A stretch of DNA of 64,000 nucleotides from NCBI GenBank assembly GCA_964611895.1, contig CAZTDN010000003.1:76439-140438 (forward strand). The letters are read 5' to 3'. Numbering within the stretch: position 1 is the stretch's first letter; each line of letters starts with the position of its first letter. Positions 53,346 through 59,682 of the stretch are shown piece after piece. Source of the DNA: JAIEOG01 sp964611895 (GTDB taxonomy: Bacteria; Bdellovibrionota; FAC87; UBA2466). Position numbers and translations under genes: made by a program. The notes under the pieces were generated by a model. It had not been told where the DNA came from and searched no databases. It saw only the letters and a program-made list of their open reading frames with translations.

Positions 53346-53648
53346 TTATATTTCCTTTTCCGAAGTGGTTTCATTGAAATTCAGTCTGGTTTTGTCCTTG
53401 GGTAGCCTTGCCGCAAATGCGGGATGGGAAAGGCACTTGGCCTTAAGACATTTCACCGCACGCGATAAGATCGTGTGCGCGTGGTCCCAATTCACGTTCA
53501 GGTCGCTCGAAATATCGTTCACCGAGTAAGAGCCCCAAAATCGAAGCACCAAGGCTCTGAACTCTGTGGGTGATAGTTCGTGCAGTAGTTCTCGCACCGC
53601 CTGGTGTTCGGCGGGCGAGAAGAGATCTGTTGTTTGAAGTGTCAGCAT
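53346..53648 (-). CDS. Sigma-region-4-like helix-turn-helix protein
   Basis: 100 residues. The centre (LSPTEFRALVLRFWGSYSVNDISSDLNVNWDHAHTILSRAVKCLK) is the helix-turn-helix of sigma-70 region 4 without other sigma domains. It probably acts as a transcription regulator of the operon. It is the second such protein at the head of the transfer operon. Confidence 0.65.
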   Translation of the reverse strand: MLTLQTTDLFSPAEHQAVRELLHELSPTEFRALVLRFWGSYSVNDISSDLNVNWDHAHTILSRAVKCLKAKCLSHPAFAARLPKDKTRLNFNETTSEKEI

Positions 53649-53660
53649 TCCCGCTACCTT

Positions 53661-53849
53661 TCAGTAGAACTTTCCCGACCATTCCCGGTGGAAGGTCTTG
53701 GGTAATTCTTTGTTCGGCGTCGAGGGATGGGTTGCGCCGTAGACCATGAGGGCTACGAAAAGTCCGATCCAACAGATCGCGACCAGATACACTTGAATGT
53801 CTTCCGACTTGAGTTTCCTGGGTTTGTCTTTTTGCTTGTTGTGTTTCAC
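53661..53849 (-). CDS. Small single-pass membrane protein (62 aa)
   Basis: It starts with GTG 53849 behind a consensus AGGAGG. Basic N-terminus (KHNKQKDKPRKLKSEDI), one transmembrane helix (VYLVAICWIGLFVALMVYG) and a polar tail. No family recognised. The strong ribosome site makes it likely real. Confidence 0.6.
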   Translation of the reverse strand: MKHNKQKDKPRKLKSEDIQVYLVAICWIGLFVALMVYGATHPSTPNKELPKTFHREWSGKFY

Positions 53850-53876
53850 TTGATTCCTCCTGTGAATTGTTTTGGC

Positions 53877-53972
53877 CTACGCGCCCAAAAGGGTGGCCAC
53901 CGCGAAAGCGAAGAGCAAAACCCTCAATAAGAACGCCGCCTCTTTTACGAGAGCCTTTCCCCGCTCACTCAT
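53877..53972 (-). CDS. Tiny membrane peptide overlapping the sigma-like gene (31 aa)
   Basis: ATG 53972 lies inside the last codons of the sigma-like gene (ATGAGTGA overlap), giving a translationally coupled 31-residue frame. It has a charged start (MSERGKALVKEAAF) and a hydrophobic helix (LLRVLLFAFAVATLLGA). Real status is inferred only from the coupling and topology. Confidence 0.4.
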   Translation of the reverse strand: MSERGKALVKEAAFLLRVLLFAFAVATLLGA

Positions 53973-54450
53973 TGCGGTTCCCCTCGGTTTTTGTCCGGGC
54001 CGGACACGCGTTGTGCCTAAAAGGGTTTTCTGCCCTCTCACTAAGAGGAAAATTTGCCGACAGCAGGTGTTTTAAGCGGGTTATGGCTCGGGCTGTGTGC
54101 ATCTGGACGGTGGTTCGCCCCATGCCGTAACGTCTGGCGATTTCCGACGTGGAAAGCCCCTCCCAGAAAGTTGCTTGAATGACTGTTCTTTGTTTTGGAG
54201 AAAGTTGGCTAATGGCATCCTGAAGTCGGAGCATCGCTTTCTCAGTTAGTTGGGAGGCATTTGGATCGGGCGCCTCTAAAGCTTCCGCTAGGTCGTCATA
54301 TTTTCTCGTGAGCGTCTCTCGTAATGGGATCTCAAGAGTGCGGAGGTAAGCTTCCCATTCTGATTCGGACCAACCTTGTGAGGTTTCTCGCAATGCCTCA
54401 GTGAGAGACGATAATTTTGGGAGTTCATTTTTTTCTTTTGACTCATGCAT
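53965..54450 (-). CDS. Sigma-70 region-4 regulator, first gene of the transfer operon
   Basis: About 161 residues from ATG 54450 (AGGAAAG upstream). A 75-residue N-terminal part of unknown fold is followed by a clear region-4 domain (LSPKQRTVIQATFWEGLSTSEIARRYGMGRTTVQMHTARAITRLKHLL). No region 2 is recognisable, so it is more likely a DNA-binding regulator than a complete sigma factor. A frame extension to 54537 exists, but it would start close to the transcription start of the -24/-12 promoter and lacks a ribosome site. Confidence 0.7.
   Translation of the reverse strand: MHESKEKNELPKLSSLTEALRETSQGWSESEWEAYLRTLEIPLRETLTRKYDDLAEALEAPDPNASQLTEKAMLRLQDAISQLSPKQRTVIQATFWEGLSTSEIARRYGMGRTTVQMHTARAITRLKHLLSANFPLSERAENPFRHNACPARTKTEGNRNE
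53992..54006. promoter_or_regulatory. TGTCCGG-G-CCGGACA dyad within the sigma-like gene
   Basis: A perfect 7-bp dyad identical in half-site to the cluster at 54692-55007. It may be a further binding site of the same regulator, or a coincidence imposed by coding. Confidence 0.4.
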
Positions 54451-54538
54451 AACAACTTTCCTGCATTCGGCGCTTCGTGAATTGCGAAGCTGTTTTTCTT
54501 TCGCTTTGAAAAAGAACTGGAATTTGGGATGGGACAAT

Positions 54539-54554
54539 TACAACTGGCGTGCCA
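54539..54554 (-). promoter_or_regulatory. Probable sigma-54 promoter of the transfer operon
   Basis: On the minus strand TGGCAC-GCCAG-TTGTA matches the -24/-12 consensus TGGCAC-N5-TTGCA at all but one position (GT instead of GC at -12). Transcription would start near 54527, giving a leader of about 77 bases to ATG 54450. Confidence 0.6.
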
Positions 54555-54556
54555 CT

Positions 54557-54634
54557 CGCGCCGACTCACCGGAANNNNNNNNNNGGAAAGTATCCATGTC
54601 GGTGCGGCGCCTGACGCGCGCCGACTCACCGGAA
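54557..54634 (+). repeat. 18-bp direct repeat around an assembly gap
   Basis: CGCGCCGACTCACCGGAA occurs at 54557-54574 and 54617-54634. Ten N (54575-54584) follow the first copy at once. The gap may hide more copies or be an artefact of joining contigs at the repeat. Confidence 0.8.
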
Positions 54635-54691
54635 GCGATTGAAATGGTGCGAGGTTTTTTCTTTTTAGCGGGTAGTGGAGAAATCAGAAGT

Positions 54692-55007
54692 TGTCCGGGC
54701 CGACGGACACCAAAAATGGAAAAGCGAAGTGATGGCGCTGAATTACTTTCTGTCCGGTGATTTGTACGGACGGACACGCCGGACAAGCGGGATCGAAACC
54801 CGAGCCAACGAGCTACCTGTGTCCGGCCCCGTACAAGAACTAAAAACCGAGATAAATGGTGGGTTTAACCCCGTTTTAGAGCCCTAAATGCGCCCTTTTC
54901 CTGTCCGAACCGGACAAAAACCGCCGCGATTCAATGCGCTTTGAATTCCGGACCTTTAACTGCGTTCGGTCCTCCAAGTACACTCGAAAGACCTGTCCGG
55001 GCGGACA
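54692..55007. promoter_or_regulatory. Cluster of TGTCCG / CGGACA dyads (enhancer-like sites)
   Basis: Half-sites pair at 54692-54709 (6-base spacer), 54751-54776 plus an extra CGGACA at 54780, an imperfect site at 54820-54835, 54902-54916 (3-base spacer) and 54994-55007 (2-base spacer). They lie about 140-450 bases upstream of the minus-strand promoter and about 100-400 bases upstream of the plus-strand one, the range used by NtrC-type activators. The region 54451-55175 carries no convincing gene. Confidence 0.65.
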
Positions 55008-55023
55008 AGTAGCGGCATCGGTA

Positions 55024-55041
55024 TTTCATTGAACAATGAAA
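55024..55041. promoter_or_regulatory. 18-bp dyad TTTCATTG-AA-CAATGAAA
   Basis: Perfect 8-bp arms with a 2-base spacer, about 70 bases upstream of the plus-strand -24/-12 promoter. A second, different regulator site is possible. Confidence 0.4.
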
Positions 55042-55107
55042 CCCTTTTCGCCGCTTCCCTTCGAGAAATCGACTACTTCCGATATCCCGAATCCCTCCCG
55101 AATGCAG

Positions 55108-55124
55108 TTGGCCTCCTGATTGCT
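55108..55124 (+). promoter_or_regulatory. Probable sigma-54 promoter of the signalling operon
   Basis: TTGGCCTCCTGATTGCT has GG and GC exactly 10 bases apart and fits TTGGC...TTGCT at -24/-12. Transcription would start near 55135, 40 bases before ATG 55176. Confidence 0.6.
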
Positions 55125-55175
55125 CTACTGACCTCCCGACGCTCGGTTTTTCGAGCATCGCAGGAAGGATGGATC

Positions 55176-56552
55176 ATGGCGCTTCGCCTCTTACTCGTAG
55201 ACGACCACAAGCTCACACTGGAGCTGACGAAGAATTTCTTGGAGCAGAACGGTTACGTCGTCGATACGGCCAGCTCTCGTGAGATGGGTCTTCGCCTAGT
55301 GAAAGAGCGGGGGGATCAGTACGCGCTTTTCATCCTGGACTATGTGATGGGGACGGAGAACGGTGCCGAGATGGCGAAGGAGATTCTTTCTCTGCGCCCT
55401 GAGGCGTTCGTTATCATCTACTCGAATGATGCTTCCCGTGAAGCCCTGAAGCATAGCTGGCGTTCAGGTGCAGTAGAGTTCGTGGATAAAGGCGCTGACC
55501 TCAAAGAGTTCGTGGCAATTGTTCGTCGCTGGTGCCAGAAGTACAAAGAGACTTATCTGGCCCTTCCTGCCCCAGAAGTGAATGAGAACTCAAAGAAGAT
55601 CGAGTCCATTGGACTTGTAGGGATCTCCGAGAAAATGGCGAAGGTCGCTGATCTCGTTCTGAAGTTTCGAGCCAGCCGATCCACTGTTCTCATCACCGGA
55701 GAATCGGGAACGGGGAAGGAATGCATCGCTCGCGCTCTCCACGGGAATACCCGCTCGCGCTTTATCGCAGTTAACTGCGCGGTCTACGCGGAAAGAACAG
55801 AGCTTTTAGAATCCGAACTTTTCGGGGTGGAGAAAGGTGCCTTCACCGGAGCTAACGCTACGAAGAAGGGAATCTTCGAGGAAGTTGGAGACGGAACCGT
55901 TCTTCTTGATGAAGTTCACACGCTCAGTCTCGTGGCCCAGCAAAAGTTACTTCGTGCCTTGCAAGAAAAGTCCGTTCGTCCGGTTGGAGGTACTCGCGAG
56001 TACAAAGTACATTTCCGCCTGGTGGCGGCCGCAAAGCCCGAGATCGAGGCGATGGTAAAGAGGCGAGAGTTCATCCCGGATCTCTATTACCGGCTGAACG
56101 TCCTTCGCATTCCAGTTCCGGCGTTACGACAGCGGCCCGAAGACGTTCCCTCTCTGATTTTGAACGCAGCGAAGAAATTCGCTGCGGATGGTGAAGCCCC
56201 GAAGCAGTTTCTCCTGAGAACCGTCCGATACTTGGAAAAATACGCCTGGCCGGGAAACGTGCGCGAGCTTGAGAACGAGGTCGAGAAACTTTGCACGATT
56301 TGCCCGAACAAAAAGATCACGCCCGAGGACTTGGACGCCAGGTTCTTTGATGATGGCTCATCGCAGCAAGAATCTCAGGAATCCTCTACGCCAGAACTCA
56401 CGCGAGAGATGGTCTTGGTTGCCTTGCAGGAGAGTCCTTCTATACGGGAAGCCTCCCGGAGGCTCGGCATCGCCCACAGCACGCTCTACGACACGATGAA
56501 GCGCCTTGGAATCGAGTCCAAGAACAAAAGAAAGGCGGCTTCAGGACTATGA
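55176..56552 (+). CDS. NtrC-type sigma-54-dependent response regulator
   Basis: 459 residues from ATG 55176 (AGGAAGG upstream). A receiver domain (1-125) has phospho-acceptor Asp55 in LFILDYVMG and DK near 104. The AAA+ domain (about 145-385) has Walker A GESGTGKE (175-182), the sigma-54-contacting GAFTGA (221-226) and Walker B LLDEVH. A Fis-type helix-turn-helix (about 415-450) ends IREASRRLGIAHSTLYDTMKRLGI. It is complete, so it should bind dyads and activate sigma-54 RNA polymerase. First gene of a three-gene operon with a binding protein and a kinase; it probably also activates the divergent transfer operon. Confidence 0.9.
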   Translation: MALRLLLVDDHKLTLELTKNFLEQNGYVVDTASSREMGLRLVKERGDQYALFILDYVMGTENGAEMAKEILSLRPEAFVIIYSNDASREALKHSWRSGAVEFVDKGADLKEFVAIVRRWCQKYKETYLALPAPEVNENSKKIESIGLVGISEKMAKVADLVLKFRASRSTVLITGESGTGKECIARALHGNTRSRFIAVNCAVYAERTELLESELFGVEKGAFTGANATKKGIFEEVGDGTVLLDEVHTLSLVAQQKLLRALQEKSVRPVGGTREYKVHFRLVAAAKPEIEAMVKRREFIPDLYYRLNVLRIPVPALRQRPEDVPSLILNAAKKFAADGEAPKQFLLRTVRYLEKYAWPGNVRELENEVEKLCTICPNKKITPEDLDARFFDDGSSQQESQESSTPELTREMVLVALQESPSIREASRRLGIAHSTLYDTMKRLGIESKNKRKAASGL

Positions 56553-57676
56553 ACGGGATCAGTAAGTTAGCCGCGGTATTTCTGATTGCGCTATCCGGTT
56601 TGAGCAACGCCCAAGCCAAAACATTTCGCGTCGCAGCATTGTACGCGGACACGATGATGGGTCACTTCAACTGCACCTGCAACCAGGAAGCTGCTTGCAT
56701 GACCCGAGCGGTAGTCCAGCAAGCTAAGAGCGAAGGGCTCAATGTTTCCTTCACGCTCGTGACCCGAGACCACAATCTCTTTAGCACCCTTGAAGCAGCT
56801 AAGCAGATCGCCCAGGAAAAGTATGATGCCGTGGTGGGAACGCTTGTTTCTACTGATGCCATCGTCGCGGGAACGGTCTTTGAGGAGGCGGGGATCCCTT
56901 TCATTGCTCCTACGGCCACGAACCCCAGGGTGACGGAGGGGAAGAAGTTTGTAACTCGTATTCCATTCAACGATTACCAACAGTCCCATCTACTGGCGAA
57001 ACTTGCGAGCCAGGAACTCAAGGCTACTTCGGTCGCTATCATCCGCAATACCTCTCAGCCTTACTCAGACTTTTTGGGAAAACAATTTGCCGTCGAGATT
57101 AAGAAGATCAACCCGGCGATACGAGTTCGTGAATTTCCGATTTTTGAAGGATTTACTGCCTTCTCTTCGCTTATCGACAAAGTAGTATCCGAACCCACGG
57201 AGCTGATTTTCGCTCCTGTCATGCAAGCCAGCCTCGCGAATGTGTATGTTGCCCTGGAATCGAGGAAGGCCGAACTTACGCTACTTTCCAGCGACACCAT
57301 TGAGGGCCAACCGAAGTTCATCGATCTTTTGGGTGCTCGTTCGGGGAGAATCCGGTTCATTTATCCGAAGCACTGGAATGATAAGGTCGAAGGGCCAGAA
57401 TCCGTAAACTACCTACATCTTCATAAGAAGAATTGCGCCAAATACCCGCACTCAATGACAACAATTGCTGCTTACGATGCGGCATCCGTTTTAGTACGTG
57501 CCTTGAAAGAAAATCCAGAGCTTCGAGGAGCGAAGGTCATTGATGCTATTCACCGCACGCACTTCCATGGAATGGCCGGTCGCTTAGTCTATGGGAAGCA
57601 AAACGATCCCATTAAACCTCTGGAGCTATTCGAATTGCGTGGCAATCGAGGTGTCCATTGGCGGAGGTGGGAATAA
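56549..57676 (+). CDS. Periplasmic ligand-binding protein (type I fold, amino-acid/amide class)
   Basis: 375 residues with a signal peptide (LAAVFLIALSGLSNAQA). The core follows the Peripla_BP_6 pattern: FRVAALYADTMMGHF, AAKQIAQEKYDAVVGTLVSTDAIVAGTVFEEAGIPFIAPTATNPRVT, and SVAIIRNTSQPYSDFLGKQFAVEI. No ABC permease or ATPase is nearby. Encoded between a response regulator and a histidine kinase (ATGA overlap with the former, abutting the latter), it most likely presents a ligand to the kinase's periplasmic domain rather than serving transport. The ligand is unknown. Confidence 0.8.
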   Translation: MNGISKLAAVFLIALSGLSNAQAKTFRVAALYADTMMGHFNCTCNQEAACMTRAVVQQAKSEGLNVSFTLVTRDHNLFSTLEAAKQIAQEKYDAVVGTLVSTDAIVAGTVFEEAGIPFIAPTATNPRVTEGKKFVTRIPFNDYQQSHLLAKLASQELKATSVAIIRNTSQPYSDFLGKQFAVEIKKINPAIRVREFPIFEGFTAFSSLIDKVVSEPTELIFAPVMQASLANVYVALESRKAELTLLSSDTIEGQPKFIDLLGARSGRIRFIYPKHWNDKVEGPESVNYLHLHKKNCAKYPHSMTTIAAYDAASVLVRALKENPELRGAKVIDAIHRTHFHGMAGRLVYGKQNDPIKPLELFELRGNRGVHWRRWE

Positions 57677-59356
57677 ATGTCTCCCGTCTCAACTAGTCTT
57701 CTAAAAAAGAAATTACGACAAACGACTTGGCTGCCTATTGGCATCGTAGTCGCCTTACTGATGTTAGCAGTAGCCTTTCTACTCAAGCAGCAGTTTGACG
57801 AGAAGCTAAAAAACACGGCTTCGGCATTATCTGATGTGATGAAGTCACAGCAGAGTTTTTTCTCCGAAGATATATTTTTGAACTCGGATCAAGGAATCCG
57901 CCTGCGGGTCGATTCCCTTCTCTCAGATTGGAAGGAGAAGTATCCGTCGGTTCAAGCGTGCATCCGTATCGAGTATGCGATACCGGGGCAGGAATCGAAA
58001 AAAATAAAAGGGTGTAGCCTAGACTCCGCGGACGCCGACGTAATCTTTCAAAGCCACTCTTTCACCAGTACGCCGATTACGATTGGCGAAAAGGAAATCG
58101 CCCATATTGATCAAGCCGCAATTCGACCGACGACACTGATCGACCTATTTCCTCCCATTCTATGGTTGACCATTGTACTGGCCGTAGTAGGTGCCACATT
58201 TGCGCACAGAGTGCTTGTAAACCGGGTCGAAACACAGATTCTGAACCCGCTTTTGGAAAAAATTATTGAAGATGGTCGCAATGCCGCCATCGCCGAGACT
58301 ACGCGTATGGTAGCCCATGATATTCGAAAACCATTCCAGGTTATGAAGCTCGCGCTTAACACCCTTTTGGAATCCAAGAACGAGCTCGTTCGCCGGGTTG
58401 GAGTGCAAATCTGCACTGATATCGAAGGAAGTGTGCGCAAGGTGAACGCCATGCTTCAGGACATCCTCGATATCAGTCGAGATATGACGCCGGTCATGGA
58501 GAAGGTTTCGGCGACGCCATTGATACGCTCAAGTGTGAATGACGTACTTCGCTTCTACCCCGACACAACTGTAGATGTGCAATTCTCCCTCAACCACCAC
58601 CAGATGCTCATGGCCGACTCTGAAAAGGTATCCCGAGTATTCACGAATCTTATTGAGAATGCCGTCCAAGCGATTGGGAGAAATACAATTCCCTCGGGTG
58701 TCCTGCGAATAATCAGCGAGGACGAGCCTGGAACAAAACAGATCCGCTTCCATGTTTGTAACGATGGTCCTGAGATTAGCAAAGAGGATGCCGCCAGACT
58801 TTTCAATCCGTTCTTTACCAGCAGAAAAGACGGAACTGGCCTTGGGCTGAGTATCTCGAAGAAAATCGTCACGTCTCACGGCGGTGAGATTGGATGCACC
58901 CAAGCAGTTCCTGGGGAGACTCGCTTTACGTTCACCCTCCCGTGTGCTGCGGCCCCGGACCTTGTTGTGCAAGACGCGAATCGGGCTACCGGAGAATCAT
59001 TGGAAAAGCTCAAGGACCAAATTGTTCTCGTATTCGACGATGAGAAGGGCGTCCACTCGAACTGGAGGCGCTATGCGGACCAGTATCAGTTTGTAACATT
59101 TTGCCACTTCACTCGCTGGGAAGAGTTTGTTCAGCAGAATGCCTTCGCGCTTGCTCAAGGGGCAATCGCGTTTGTAGACATCCACTTCTTGAACTCACGC
59201 CACGATGGAGTGGATATTGCCAAATCACTCCGCAAACTAGGTATTAAACGAGTCTACGCCATTACGAACGACCCGGAATCCGCAAGGGAGTCAGGACTAT
59301 TTGACGGAATTTTTGGTAAGTCCGTCCCGAAGAATCTGACCTCGCTCCTCGGTTAA
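57677..59356 (+). CDS. Membrane histidine kinase with C-terminal receiver-like domain
   Basis: 559 residues. Two membrane helices (about 17-37 and 157-180) enclose a 120-residue periplasmic domain with a cysteine pair. The H-box is MVAHDIRKPF with His214 (HDIRKP type). The ATPase domain shows FTNLIENAVQAIG, VCNDGP and DGTGLGLSISKKIV. A receiver-like tail (about 447-559) has VFDDE, the putative acceptor in AFVDIHF, and a final FGKS. It should phosphorylate the NtrC-type regulator in response to the adjacent binding protein. It lacks a recognisable HAMP. Confidence 0.85.
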   Translation: MSPVSTSLLKKKLRQTTWLPIGIVVALLMLAVAFLLKQQFDEKLKNTASALSDVMKSQQSFFSEDIFLNSDQGIRLRVDSLLSDWKEKYPSVQACIRIEYAIPGQESKKIKGCSLDSADADVIFQSHSFTSTPITIGEKEIAHIDQAAIRPTTLIDLFPPILWLTIVLAVVGATFAHRVLVNRVETQILNPLLEKIIEDGRNAAIAETTRMVAHDIRKPFQVMKLALNTLLESKNELVRRVGVQICTDIEGSVRKVNAMLQDILDISRDMTPVMEKVSATPLIRSSVNDVLRFYPDTTVDVQFSLNHHQMLMADSEKVSRVFTNLIENAVQAIGRNTIPSGVLRIISEDEPGTKQIRFHVCNDGPEISKEDAARLFNPFFTSRKDGTGLGLSISKKIVTSHGGEIGCTQAVPGETRFTFTLPCAAAPDLVVQDANRATGESLEKLKDQIVLVFDDEKGVHSNWRRYADQYQFVTFCHFTRWEEFVQQNAFALAQGAIAFVDIHFLNSRHDGVDIAKSLRKLGIKRVYAITNDPESARESGLFDGIFGKSVPKNLTSLLG

Positions 59357-59404
59357 GAATTAGCAACCCATTCATGCTTCCGCCTCATTTGACGCGTTGC
59401 CAAG

Positions 59405-59465
59405 CATCACTTTGTGATGTATTCCAACGCAATCTATAATAGCAATCATCCATTGATTGCTATTA
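59405..59465 (+). promoter_or_regulatory. Promoter with two operator palindromes for the cargo operon
   Basis: TTGTGA (59412-59417), 17 bases, TATAAT (59435-59440). CATCAC-TTT-GTGATG (59405-59419) covers the -35. A 12-bp dyad (TAATAGCAATCA ... TGATTGCTATTA, 59437-59465, 5-base loop) covers the end of the -10 and the start site. Both placements imply tight repression, probably by the ribbon-helix-helix protein encoded next. Confidence 0.7.
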
Positions 59466-59493
59466 ATGAAATCACCTGTCAAAATGAGTGTTT

Positions 59494-59679
59494 ATGAAAA
59501 TAATCAAGGAAAAGGAAGATAACCCGCTTGTGGCGGTTACCTTTCGGTTGCCTAAAGAGCTAATCGAAAAAGTTACTAAGCTCGCAAGCAAGAGTGACGT
59601 CTCTAGGCAGAAGCTTGTTACAGCGATCTTAGAACAGGCAATTAACGACAAGAAACTTGAACTCAAGATAAAGGATTAG
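59494..59679 (+). CDS. Ribbon-helix-helix (CopG/Arc-like) regulator
   Basis: 61 residues from ATG 59494 (a GTG at 59488 would add two). VAVTFRLPKELIEKVTKLASKSDVSRQKLVTAILEQAI has the beta-strand, helix, turn, helix order of CopG/Arc-type DNA-binding proteins. Three bases separate it from the ATPase gene, so it is the first gene of the defence-like operon and likely its autorepressor acting at 59405-59465. Confidence 0.75.
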   Translation: MKIIKEKEDNPLVAVTFRLPKELIEKVTKLASKSDVSRQKLVTAILEQAINDKKLELKIKD

Positions 59680-59682
59680 CCC

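Noticed and set aside
53965..54537. Start of the sigma-like gene at 54537
   Set aside because: It would lie at or before the transcription start expected from the -24/-12 promoter and lacks a ribosome site; ATG 54450 fits better.
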